A DNA stretch of 64,000 nt from Branchinecta lynchi. Lineage: Eukaryota > Arthropoda > Branchiopoda > Anostraca > Branchinectidae. Shown here in pieces: positions 42,214 to 52,619 of the stretch (within the stretch, counting starts at the first letter, position 1; the number at the start of each line of letters is the position of its first letter). The notes beneath the pieces are model-generated. The model ran no database searches, was not told where the DNA came from, and saw only the letters and a program-made list of their open reading frames with translations. The translations under genes and the position numbers were made by a program. The stretch is taken from contig JAKZAP010000018.1 of assembly GCA_023053575.1 (NCBI GenBank), positions 17,016,202-17,080,201 on the forward strand. Reading direction: 5' to 3'.

Positions 42214-42338
42214 CTACAGTTGAGGATGTTGTCAGGATAGTTGTAAAACAAACTTTTGCAGAACAAGAAGAATTTACCCATTCACCACCGCGCACGGGCA
42301 ACATAAGCAAGCAGTTTAGCTACCCCCATGACTGATTT

Positions 42339-42720
42339 TTAAAGGACCTGTTGTACTTATAATGTCGATGCAACCTACTTCCGTAACATCATTCATTAGT
42401 TATTAATCCCCGGAGATCCAAATTTCCTATGTTACATTCTGGACCCACGAACGACACCGCACTGATCTTTGCCGCGATTCACTAGTTTCCATGCGCATTA
42501 CGCTCCCAACGAGTGTTGGCATGTCATGCTATTGGTGGGGAAAACCGGTTTTCTGTATTTTGCCGAGATCTTGCTAGAAATCCTGCCTGAGAAAAGGCTT
42601 TTAATACAGGCAATGGCCATGGATACTTTTTTAAAGTAGAATATACCTTTATAGTATTCAGATAGCTTTGAATACTGGAATATAAACAGTAAATAGTGCG
42701 AGGTGTGCTTCAAATACTGC
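42339..42720 (+). repeat. TTAAAGGAC-type dispersed repeat (copy)
   Basis: TTTTTAAAGGACCTGTTGTAC, ATGCAACCTACTTCCG, CGGAGATCCAAATTTCC in family order. Confidence 0.6.
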
Positions 42721-42762
42721 TACAACGTTTCACTGAAACCTTATGCGAAAAGCCTTGACCTT

Positions 42763-43038
42763 AGCCTCGTTTTTGTTGCATGCTGCAAGTCCACTTCTCG
42801 GCCGATTCCGGACTGATTCTTTCTACATCCGTTTTTGCACTGCAGCGCTTCCGAGGAAGACGGCAGCGCTTCTCGAGAAACGCGGACTTGCTCACCGACC
42901 AAGTCCGTGCTTCCCTGCAAGATGCTGCAGCGCTGCCGCTTCAACCAAGAAGAAAGTGAATCCAAAACGCATTTTGTGCAAAAGCAAAGAAGTGCTGCAG
43001 CAGCGATGCGGCAGCGCTATTGCAACAAAAACGAGGCT
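42763..43038. mobile_element. AGCCTCG MITE (copy 3), TSD CTT
   Basis: AGCCTCGTTTTTGTTGCATG ... TTGCAACAAAAACGAGGCT with CTT at 42760-42762 and 43039-43041. Confidence 0.87.
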
Positions 43039-43216
43039 CTTGTCTGAATATTTGCATCGGGGTCGGTGGGAACTCAACTTTGCGAGGATAGAGAAAAAAG
43101 CCAAACCGGAAGCACCGGGGTGGGAGCAAAGATTTTCGACACACACAGCAGTCAGTGGAGATCTTAGCATGAAATTAAACATAGTAATACTTTAGCTACC
43201 TCAACGGTGCGTTGAC

Positions 43217-43317
43217 AAGCATGCCTAGCCACGCACCCATGCCTAGGCACGTGCCCAGGCTTGGGCAGTTACACAGCCTAGAAGTTATAGGCCCAAAAAT
43301 TGTGCCTAAGCATGCTT
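43217..43317. mobile_element. 101-bp inverted repeat with AAGCATGC termini
   Basis: AAGCATGCCTAGCCACGC faces TGTGCCTAAGCATGCTT; GCCTAGGCACGTGCCCAGGC lies inside. Small MITE or hairpin. Confidence 0.5.
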
Positions 43318-43745
43318 GTGAGGGGGCTTAATTTATATATTAACAAATTATTAATAATATCTACATTAATAATATATTTTTATTTTTCTAAATAAATATA
43401 TTAATAATATATTTATTTTATTTTATTCAAACAATGTTTCAAAGTCAGCTTGGGCTCAAAGAATATTTATTATTTTATTTTATTTGTATTTTTATGTCGC
43501 TCAATGGTTTTTAGTTACATGACGTTTTATGGTTTGTTGGTTATGCATCGTTTTTCTGTTGGTATTGTGTCGGATCTTATAGTTTAGTTTTGTTTTTTTT
43601 CGCCGAGGACGGCTTGCCGGAAGTGCAACCGAAATATCCAAAATTATATTTATCCCTCGCACATCATCTTAGAGGGATAACTAGCTGATCAAGAAAAAAA
43701 CCGAAAATCACGGTTTTATTTCTTTTGTAACGAATGGTCAGCTTG
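43318..43745. other. AT-rich intron with repeat fragments
   Basis: TTAATAATATATTTATTTTA-type low complexity to 43430, then a TTCAAACAATGTTTCAAAGT / CAGCTTGGGCTCAAAG fragment of the hammerhead-family repeat (43430-43470). Confidence 0.5.
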
Positions 43746-44006
43746 GCTTCAAACCTTATAGTTGTACGAAAAAGTTGCATGTATTGATATTTAATAGTAA
43801 AGAATACTATCATTTAATGTGACTCAAACTGGGCCAATCTTAAGCAGTAGTACCCAGTAGCAAGCATCCAGTCTTGCTAAGAGTAGCATGCAGTAAAACG
43901 GAGTAACACGGCAGCCTTGACATACAAGCATGTAGTAGCATAATTCTACATGCTACTTTTTCGTACAACTTCATATTACTATTTCGAGATAAATTTTTCA
44001 TCGGGA
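43746..44006. mobile_element. CCCGATGAAAAATTT MITE (copy 6, left end lost)
   Basis: Starts inside at TATAGTTGTACGAAAAAGTT and ends GATAAATTTTTCATCGGG; same triplet-rich interior. Confidence 0.65.
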
Positions 44007-44277
44007 TGTAACATATAGATTTTGATACTCTTTATTTACACGTGTTATGTTAGAGTTTTTGCTATTTATTTTGATGTTTAACCCTAGTTCGTCATACGCT
44101 ACTAAACAAAACTTTGGAGCTAATACGGTCCAAATGGATTTATAATGATATGGTTTTAGCAACTGGCGTATCACACCATTCATTATTTCAACAGGTTTTC
44201 GCTAAACCACCTCTTCCTCTCAGCTTCGAATGTTGCCATGGATCCAAGCAAGGTGGATACTGCATTAGTTAGTTAGA

Positions 44278-45024
44278 ACAAGACCAAAGGTTACGATGGG
44301 ATCCCAAAAATGTAATATTTGATCAAGACAATTTGGACTTGTAGACATCCGGTCTTCGACAGTCTACTTGAACATTTTTGCTCTTAAGATCTAGAAACAG
44401 AAGAAGGTCAATGGTTAATCATCTGAGAAAACCAAGTTCAGATATGGATTCACCATGTTTGTATTTACCCCTGGGCTATACGTCATAATATGACGTAGAT
44501 ATTATCTACTTTGACGAAACTGATCAAACCTTCCTGCCTTACTTCTGCCAAATCTCCGGTTTCAACCGGATTCCCGGCGAACTACTTGTCCGGCAAAAAC
44601 TAAAGCTTAAAAACGAATTCAGCGTATCACCTTAACCCTAAATCGAACATCTATTCAACTTCAGATAAAACTTTTACTTTTAACAAATTTTCCGGTTTCG
44701 GATGGATTCCGGGCGAACTACTTGTCCGACAAGGAAATGATTTTCATATAAATGTTCAGCATGTCTTCCTACCCCTAAATCTGCTATCTCATTAGCTGTT
44801 TAATTTTTTTTTTGTTCGCCCCTTAATTTCAAACCCCTCCCCCACCCCTGAATGTTGAGCTACAGAGCCCATCTATGAATTCGACCTCTGCCTTGACCCG
44901 AAGAGTCCTCATACCAAGTTTCACCAAAATATCTCGTTCCCTTCCGAGAGTTATCGTGCTTACAGACGGACAACTTTGCGATGTCACAGGTATGACACCA
45001 CTTACGTTTTGGGATGCCAAAAAG
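44278..45024 (-). repeat. 135-bp tandem-unit repeat element (copy 3)
   Basis: Inverse orientation: AAGACCAAAGGTTACGATGGG on the left, units with TTCCGGGCGAACTACTTGTCC, and ACTTACGTTTTGGGATGCC on the right, ending about 20 bp from the SLC44A exon c donor. Confidence 0.7.
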
Positions 45025-45042
45025 AAGAACCTAACCGCCTAC

Positions 45043-45191
45043 CTCCTTCGCATCCAGAAGTGTCGCTAGTTTCTTCGTTCCTTTCATGAGACCATCAAGG
45101 GTAACGTTGGATGAATGACCCTGGTCGTCAACAATCGGCTTGCTTGCGTTCTCAGCAGAAAACGGAAGAGAAGGGATACACCGATTGCCAA
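45043..45191 (-). CDS. SLC44A: SLC44A exon c (extracellular loop, RC(I/F)P motif)
   Basis: Forty-nine codons plus two entering bases. The segment GNRCIPSLPFSAENAS matches the conserved xRCFP motif, followed by a variable region with two N-x-S/T sequons (NAS, NVT) and the DGLMKGTKKLATLLDAKE helix leading to TM2. Acceptor TTTTTCAG, donor GAG/GTAGGC; leaves in phase 0 into exon d. A 135-bp-type repeat copy ends only about 20 bp beyond the donor, so the intron here is nearly all transposon. Confidence 0.9.
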
Positions 45192-45484
45192 CTGAAAAAT
45201 AAATACATAATAAATACTCCTTGATACTGCCTATCGATAGTCTATCGGTATTCCCATCTTTGTCTACTTTTATTTCTTCTTTATATATTTATTTCTGTTT
45301 AACTGTGACTGTACACTGTCCTTGCTTTCCGTTAGCTGTATGATTATTTAGCGGATGGATATTATAGGGTATGATTCGTCAAGTTGGTTATTTTTGGTTT
45401 TACGTCTTTTTTTCGTGTGCGCTCGAGCTCTGCTCTCAGCAGCTGACGTGTTAATGATACATTTGTTTGTAAATAAAGATAAGC

Positions 45485-45615
45485 CTGCACCTTGAGCTCA
45501 AGCTGACTGGGAAATATACATTCAAACAAAGGCAAAAAACTAATACGTCAGTTATGATGCTTTGTCAGCCATATTTCGGCACTTCTTGAGAAGGGTCCTC
45601 GTCAGGCTGTTGAAC
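45485..45615 (-). repeat. Hammerhead-family repeat (copy near exon c)
   Basis: GAGCTCAAGCTGACTGGG, ATTCAAACAAAGGC, CTAATACGTCAGTTATGATG, ATATTTCGGCACTTCTTGAG and AAGGGTCCTCGTCAGGCTG: inverse of the 25.4-kb copy. Confidence 0.65.
45547..45609 (-). ncRNA. Candidate type I hammerhead ribozyme
   Basis: Minus strand: CAGC, core CTGACGA (45599-45605), stem II GGACCCTT / AAGTGCC (one mismatch) closed by CTCAAG, GAAA (45574-45577), and ATA before ACTGACG. Stem I keeps three pairs (CAG/CTG). Confidence 0.45.
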
Positions 45616-45659
45616 GTCAGGAACAACGTCGCGGTCTCGCGGACTGGAACAAACGAAGT

Positions 45660-46430
45660 GATTGCAGACTGGAATCGCGGGGGGGGGGGGGGGGCAGAGG
45701 CGTCAGTATGGGAGGACTCCCCCCCCCCCCCCCCCCCGAAAAAAAAGGACTTAGAAAGTACTTTCGTCGGGCGAAGCAGAACAGAAGAAATAAAATATTG
45801 TATGTTTTTGTCAGGCGTCGGTCGACTCGTCGGCATTTATACGCAAGAAATGGAATCCTGCAAACATTTGTCGGGCAAAACACTGAAGAAATCGAATTCT
45901 GCATGCTTTTTCGTGCCTCGGTATTCTCGTCGGCACATCGGGTTCTTTTCATACATAAGGAATCCAGAAGAAATACTTTTGGTATGCTTTTGTACATCGA
46001 GTTCTACTTATACCAAGAAATCAAATTCTGCAAACTTTGTTGGGGGCACCCGGGAAGTTCAAGTCTCATCAGCACAAGGGTTTATTTTTACACGTAAGAA
46101 GTCTAGTCTAGTCGTAAGTCTAGTCGAGCAGAACACAGAAAAAAAATCAAATGCTCGATGATTTCGTCAGGCGTCGGTATTCTCGTCGGCACATCGGGTT
46201 CTTTTTGCACGTAAAAAATCAAATCTGTAAATTTGTATAGGGCGCATGCCGAAAGTTCAAGTCCCGTCGGTACATCGGCTTCTATTTACACGTAAAAAAT
46301 AAAATTCTTTACGGTCTTGTCCGGCAAAACACAGATGAATCGAATTCTGAATGCTTTTGTCGGGTGTCAGCATTCTTGTCGACACATCGGGTCTTTTTAT
46401 ACGTAAGAAATTAAATTCTGCAAAGATTTA
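45660..46430 (+). repeat. G/C homopolymer hairpin and TCGTCGGCACATCGG tandem repeats
   Basis: A G run (45679-45694) and a C run (45719-45737) face each other around GCAGAGGCGTCAGTATGGG. Downstream, units with TCGTCGGCACATCGGGTTC, TTTACACGTAAGAAATC and AAATTCTGCA recur every 110-250 bp. Long overlapping frames here are by-products. Confidence 0.6.
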
Positions 46431-47465
46431 CTCGTTGGAAGCTTCGCTGTTTAGCGAAAGCTGAAACGAAAAGCCTAATCTGTGAACTTAAATATACGAA
46501 TTTACATCCAGGACAATCTGAACCTATGCATTACAGTTAGCTTTACACAAAATTTCGCCTGCGGCACATTTTGTAGTATTCTCTATCTGGAAGAACGATG
46601 TGTCATTTAGTTTTCGTTTACCGACAGAAATTCTTGGGGTCTGAAACACGATAAAGACGGAAATTGTATGTTACTATAGCTAAATTTTGCCGGAAAAAAA
46701 AGGCAGATTTAAAAAATTTGCATGCGGCGCTTGGTTTAACTTGTCTCAGTACAGTCGTTGGAAGCTTCGCTTTTTAGAGAAAGGTAAAATGAAAAGCCGA
46801 ATATTTGAACTTTAATATACGAAATTATACCAAAGGAATAATAATCTCTACTGATTCATTACAGTTAGTTTACGCAAAATTTCGCCTGCGGCGCATTTTG
46901 TAGTATTCTTTATTTGGAAGGACGGTGTTTCATTTAGTTGGCGTTTTAGGATTGCAATTCGTGTGGGTCTGAAAGACGTTAAAAGCTAGAACTTGGATGG
47001 TATGTACAGCTAAATTTTCCCAGAAAAAAGGCAGATTAAAAAAATTTCGCATGCGGCGCTTGGATTAACTTGTCTTGGTACAGTCGTTGGAAGCTTCGCT
47101 TATTAGCGAAAGTTAAAATGAAAAGCCGAATATGTTAATTTTAATATACGAAATTATACCAAAGGAATAATATCTACTCAATAGTTTACAGAAAATTTAG
47201 CCTGCGGCGCATTTGTACTATTCTTTATTTGGAAGGACGGTGTTTCATTTAGTTGGCGTTTCAGGATCGAAATTCGTGGGGGTCTGAAACACGTTAAAAG
47301 CTAGAACTTTTATGGTATGTATAGCAAATTTTTCCAGAAAAAAGGCAGATTTAAAAATTTCGTCTGAGGCGCTTGGATTTACTTGTCTTGGTACAGTCAC
47401 TGGAAGCTTCGCTTTTTAGCGAAAAAAAAAATGAAAAGCCAAGTATGTGAACTTTAATATACGAA
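46431..47465 (+). repeat. About 320-bp tandem array (3+ copies)
   Basis: CGTTGGAAGCTTCGCTTTTT near 46437, 46762, 47083 and (as CACTGGAAGC) 47398; each unit also has AAAATTTCGCCTGCGGCGCA, ATTTGGAAGGACGGTGTTTC and ACTTGTCTTGGTACAG. Non-coding. Confidence 0.75.
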
Positions 47466-47752
47466 ATTTCACTTTTAACTCGGTTCTATTCTGTACCCGC
47501 GGGAAATGTACGCAGTTGCCGCTTCCGCGGCAACGGCATGTTTTGTCGGCACATTTTTGAGTCCGTCGGCACAAACCGGACGCTCTCCCCCCCCCCCAAA
47601 GGTATAAGGCTAGTGACGCCCCTGGGGGGGGGGGGGGTCTTCGAAATGGAAATACTGTGACACTCTTAGGGTGGATACAGGACAGGACTACTATACAGGT
47701 ATAGGACATCTTTTCCTACCTACCACGACTGTGACAGAACGAACCTTAATTG

Positions 47753-48004
47753 AGTTGCTTTTTATTTAAAGTTCATAGTACAGCGGACTATTCCTTGTCT
47801 TTTTATTCGTCAGCTGGCCGTAAGCTGGGAAGGTATTTGCCAGCGGGCCACCGGCTGAGTGCCAGCGGACCCGCTAGTTTGTACGCTGGGTGAGGCAGGG
47901 AACAGTTCAGCGTAACTTCTGACGTAGTCAGCCAGGAATAAAACGGCTATTGACAGTTCGCCATCCGCTCCCGCTGTACTATGAACTTCAAATAAAACGC
48001 AACT
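47753..48004. mobile_element. MITE of AGTTGCGTTTT superfamily, GTTCATAGTACAGCGG subtype
   Basis: AGTTGCTTTTTATTTAAAGT TC... and the inverse ...GAACTTCAAATAAAACGCAACT; long arms TTCATAGTACAGCGG / CCGCTGTACTATGAA. Interior CCAGCGG repeats. Confidence 0.7.
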
Positions 48005-48156
48005 CTGATATACATGCTACCTATCCTTGCACGTGCCAAACGAGCTTACGGCTCTTCTTTATTTTACTTCAAATACTCCATTAATTTTTCTTCGCTCTAT
48101 GATGGGTAAAAAAAAAACATTATGAGACATAAGAACTCGCAGTGATGTGTACTTAC

Positions 48157-48337
48157 TTGATGTGCTTTTGACATAATATGGCGCACAGTTTCCACTTGTA
48201 ACCAAGCTGTAAACAGAGGAAGACAAGTCCGTTTCATATTTGCAAATCAATTTCTTTTTCGCTTCAACTTCGTTGCTCGTAAATGATCCTGCCGATACAG
48301 GAATGAAAGTTTCACTCGGGCAGTCTTCTACGCAGAC
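48157..48337 (-). CDS. SLC44A: SLC44A exon b (extracellular loop)
   Basis: Sixty codons plus one base. It begins VCVEDCPSETF, the family's (V/I)CVxxCP motif that directly follows CPTxQ, and ends near NCAPYYVKSTS, the counterpart of the family's C-P-x-Y/V segment. The acceptor follows TTTCAACTTTCAG; the donor is GTAAGT. Entering phase 0 agrees with exon a; the one leftover base pairs with the two entering bases of exon c. The cysteines probably form loop disulphides (inference from family). Confidence 0.92.
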
Positions 48338-48551
48338 CTGAAAGTTGAAATCAGCGGTGTACTTTAACGGTAGTCGTCGAGAAAGTACTCAAGTTGCAAC
48401 AAAGACATCGTGGTAAGTTTAAACTATTTTAATTCCCGATTTTCCTCATGAAGTCGAAAAACTGGACAAACAGAATGAAAAGCAAAAATACAATTAAGAG
48501 AGAACACATCCACAAAGCCTGTTCCAGCCCTCTAAAAATAGTAACTATTAG

Positions 48552-48956
48552 CAAGAACAAATAATCAAATAGAACCTCCGTCTCCCTATCTCTGTACTAT
48601 CACTATGCGGAGTCGAGTATTTCCCCGTACCTTTTCTGCTGTGAACGAGCGGAGGTCAGTTGCTTCGCGCCACATCACGTTTCGACCTCTACAGTTAGCT
48701 GTATCGCTGTGAAACCACCTTGATAAGAAGTAGAAGACAAAGCTGATTGTTTTTTTGGAGGCGCTCAAGAGCGAGTCAGCGCGCGGAGTACGCCTCCTGC
48801 ATTTTCTTTCTCAGCGATGATCAACGGCGAAGACGGAAGTAGATTAGACGGGCAAAAAGCTACAGTAAATACCTTTAGGTCCGCTCAGTTTTGCCGGGGT
48901 AGTCATAGTCGCTGCATGGTACCAAAGACGGAGGTTGTATCTGATTATTTGTTCTT
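48552..48956. mobile_element. AGCAAGAACAAATAA MITE (copy 3, complete)
   Basis: TAGCAAGAACAAATAATC and AGAACCTCCGTCTCCC at the left; ACCAAAGACGGAGGTTG and GATTATTTGTTCTTGCTA at the right. Confidence 0.65.
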
Positions 48957-49033
48957 GCTATTGGTTACTATTTTCGTTCCAACCTCGTGAAAAGTTACTA
49001 CGCCGACCGTTCCAACTTTCTCAAAATAGGAAC

Positions 49034-49615
49034 TATTTCGCGACTGGTTCGCGAGCGGCATCTAACGCTACTTTGTTCTACGATGCCGATACTGATCTTG
49101 AACATGTAGATGACGCCGCTGCCGACGATGGATCGACGGTAACGAAGGATAGGCCCGACAGACCAGATCACGGTGATGTCCTGAATCAAACTGTTACTGT
49201 TGGGTCGGAGAATGCTGATCAGGCTAGAAATGGAGCCAGTAGCAGACTTCTTTCTGATATTGTACGTCTCCCCCCTAACCCTGTAACAGGTCAACGAGTT
49301 TCTGGTACTGCGCCCCAGAAAAAGAATCGGCCTGGTGGAACTGTTGTTGGGACAACTGCATTTGGAGCACTTAGAGGCATAAAGTCTGTCTTGGATGAGA
49401 AGAAATCGTCTTTTTTTGTTGCAAGGCTAAATCCTGACACACGGCCCGAGGCGTTGGCGGGTTCATTAGCGCAAAAGTTAAAATGTAACCCGAGGAGTGT
49501 TCAATGCGAGAAGATTAACGGAAAAGCCCAGTATAGTGCTTCGTTCAAAGTTGTATTGCCAGCGGTGTACCGGGAAACCGTGATGAAAAATAATTTCGGC
49601 CATCAGGTGTATTAG
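49034..49615 (+). pseudogene. LINE ORF1 fragment (C-terminal RRM-like segment)
   Basis: An acidic low-complexity start (DADTDLEHVDDAAADDGS) is followed by a basic linker and SFFVARLNPDTRPEAL...KLKCNPRSVQ, ASFKVVLPA and a terminal stop, the pattern of RRM-like RNA-binding ends of LINE ORF1 proteins. No in-frame ATG occurs until near the end; the frame continues upstream into other repeats, so the true N-terminus is lost. Presumed role: RNA binding in the retrotransposition particle (family knowledge). Confidence 0.65.
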
Positions 49616-52449
49616 TGCGGCGTTATTTCGAAGCCCGGGCGGCCCCTCAGAGTGACCCTAATACCACCGATTAGATGCATTACGTATAATTGTCGATCTT
49701 TAATATCAAATATGCATGTTATTAGAGATTTACTAACTCAGTGCGATGTTCTATTCCTTCAAGAAATTTGGCTGCAGGAACGTGACTTAGTTACATTACA
49801 GTCACTACATCCGGATTTCTGTGGTAACGGAGCTTCTCCAGTGAAGGATAACGAAATCCTGATAGGGAGACCATTTGGAGGTGTGGCTGTTTTATGGAGG
49901 AAGAGTCTTGGTGTCCATGCTAAATACGTTGACCTTAAGGATGATCGGATGATTGGTTGGCAGTTTTCTAGTATGTCTAGGCTATTTGTTTTTGGTAATG
50001 TATACATGCCGACGTTTAGTGCGGAGCACGAACCAGAATTCCTAGAGTGTCTGAATAGACTAGGTGTTTTCGCGGAATGCCTTGATTATAATGACATTAT
50101 TATTGTTGGTGATTGGAATGCGAATGCGTGTCCTGCTAGTCCGAATCCTGGGTATTTTAAGTATCTAAAAGATTTCGCGGATTCGTATAACCTTTCGATT
50201 CGCGACGTTATTTCTTTACCTTCTGATTCTTTCACGTATGTGAGCGAGGCTCATTTGGGCTCGACATCTTGGTTGGATCACGTGCTGGCTTCTCAGTCTT
50301 GTTCCCAACTATTAGATGGTTTCCGGATTGATTATGGTATGGGACCCGATCATTTACCACTTGTGTTTAGGTTAAACGTTGACGCAGTGATATTTAGTCC
50401 TGTTAACAGCAGAGAATGCCCTCTCGTGGGCCCGAAGTGTGATTGGCAGTCTGCTAGTCCCGAGGACCTTCTGAATTATTTGGTTTCTACAAAGGATGGA
50501 CTAAGTAAGTTAAATTTGCAAAATGACGCGCTTATTTGCACTGAGTCTTGCTGCAATGATGCTAATCATAAGTCGGTGATTTTTTATATTTATGTGAAAT
50601 TTATTAGTGCCCTTATTGTTGCTGCGAGGATATCAATACCGCTAACAGGAGCTCGCTCTAAGAGGAGGAGTCATGTCGAGATTCCTGGGTGGAAAAGACA
50701 TCTTGCTGATTTGTACCGATGGTCTAGAAATGCATTCCATAATTGGATTAGAGCTAGTAGACCAGTATCCGGAGTTATTGCGGATGCTATGAGACGTGCC
50801 CGGTCGAATTTTAAGACTAAGCTTAAATGGTGCAGGCATAATGAGCGTACTCTGAGGGCGGAAGCTTTAGCTTTTTCCTTCCTTTCTTCTACTGGTGTAA
50901 GGGACTTTTGGAATAGAGTAAGGGATGTCTTTTGTCCTAGAAGGTGTGGTGTTTCTCAAACTGTAGATGGTGTGATCGGTGATGGTGATATTGCAGAATT
51001 ATGGCGGGAAAAGTATTCTTCTCTTTTTAATTTGGTGCCCAGTGATTGCTCTTGGACGAGTACCCTATTCTTGGATGTGAAGTCGAGAAATTGGTAAGGG
51101 AGCTGGATGTTGGGAAAGCCGGAGGAGTAGATGGTATATCTGCTAGACATCTTAAGTATGCATCGACAGAGCAGTTTGGAATCTTGGCTCTGTTATTTAA
51201 CGCGTTTATTCGGCATAGTTGTGTACCGGATTCACTGATGGCTGTGTCTATTGTACCTATACCTAAGGGTCGAGGGTGTGATATTGCTTTGTCGGATAGT
51301 TACAGACCAATTGCTCTTGCCACTATTCTGTCTAAGGTGTTGGAAAAGTGTATCCTTTCTAAACTGAAGGATAGCCTTAGAACAAGTGATTACCAGTTTG
51401 GTTTTAAAGCTTCTCATGGTGTAGATTTTGCGATTTTTGTATTTAAATTCCTTGTGGAATATTTTTGGTTTTATTCTACGCCAGTGTTAGTTTGCTTTGT
51501 AGATTCAACGAAGGCATTCGACCGTGTGAATCACAGTAAAATTCTTGAAATTTTAGCTAGAAGAGGTATTCCTGCACAGTATATTCGTTTACTAGCTTTT
51601 TGGTTTAGGAATCAGAAGTTTTTTGTGAAGTGGGGGGACGCTTCTAGTTCTTCATTTTCACTGGTGAATGGTTTACGCCAGGGTGGGGTTTTATCTCCTT
51701 TGTTGTTTGCCGTTTATGTTGACCGTCTGTCTGAACAGCTGAAAATTGCTGATATTGGGTGTTTCATCGGTGGCAAGTGCTTTAACCATATTTTCTTTGC
51801 TGACGACCTGGTAATTCTCTCGCCTTCGGTACATGGACTGAACCGTCTTCTTGCTGTTTGTGATCATTATGCAACTAGTTTTGATATCATTTTCAATGTT
51901 AAAAAGACCGTAGCAATGGCTCTGCTTCCTAGCGGATGTGATCTTCTCCGTCTTCCGGTGGTGCTTTCTATGCGTACATTGGATTACGTTTCAGAGTTTA
52001 AGTATTTAGGTTTTTGGATTAGTAATAAGATGCGGGATGATTCCCATATTTTAGAACTTTCCCATAGCCTATGTAAGCGGGGGAACGTCCTAATTTGGAA
52101 ATTTAATGACGTGAATCTTGCTGTTAAAGTGCATTTGTTTAGGACGTACTGCTACTCATTTTTCGCGTTACCCCTGGTGTATAACCATACGAAAAGATCA
52201 CGTTTGAACCTAGAAGCTTGTTATAAGCGTGTTTTCCGTCGGTTAGCAAAGCTACAATTCCGAGCTAGCATCAGCCAAGCGTTTGTGTCGAACCATTGTT
52301 GCACATTTATTGAAATTGAGAGGAAGTTGAAAACATCGTTTTTTTGTCGTCTAATGGAGTCGCGGAATGATTTAGTGGAGTTCGCTGCAAACCCACTATT
52401 CTTCAATCTTCCGATATGGAGTCATTTGCTCGACCTTGAGCCACCATGA
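49616..52449 (+). pseudogene. LINE ORF2: APE endonuclease and reverse transcriptase, one frameshift
   Basis: Same frame as ORF1 after its TAG. Endonuclease motifs: ITYNCRSL, FLQEIWL, GDWNAN, TSWLDHVLAS and MGPDHLPLV. RT motifs, in a frame shifted by one base from about 51050: KAGGVDGISARHLKY, SYRPIALATILSKVLEK, CFVDSTKAFDRVNHSK (motif A), GLRQGGVLSPLLF (B), FADDLVIL (C, catalytic DD) and KYLGFWIS. The upstream frame runs to a stop at 51095-51097 and the downstream frame opens from 51046, so the break lies in the overlap. Role: target-primed reverse transcription. This copy cannot make intact ORF2 without a frameshift. Confidence 0.87.
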
Positions 52450-52520
52450 TGTAAATAGTTTGTATTCGCTTGTTATATTTTAATTTTTTTGTGTTGTTTA
52501 TATGGCTTACGCTGAAATAA

Positions 52521-52552
<32 letters not shown>

Positions 52553-52619
52553 TGCTTACCACGCTCGGGCGCGTCGTAACCAAGATCTCTGTGACGTGAC
52601 TGGTCGTGGCTCCTTAAAC

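Larger units (their letters stand above)
49030..52552 (+). mobile_element. LINE (Jockey/CR1-L2-like superfamily), nearly full length, degenerate
   Basis: Order: ORF1 C-terminal region, UAG, ORF2 with APE endonuclease and RT, a short 3' UTR with GGCTTACGCTGAAATAAAAAG and an (ATT)n tail at 52529-52552. No RNase H. The left border is near 49030, just after a GTTACTATTTTCGTTCC repeat; it lacks an ORF1 start, so it is 5'-truncated. Clade assignment within CR1/L2/Rex-like groups is uncertain. Antisense in SLC44A intron a-b. Confidence 0.85.

Noticed and set aside
45562..46161. 199-codon plus-strand open frame
   Set aside because: It runs through G and C homopolymers and tandem repeats, has several equally long frames in other phases and no family resemblance.
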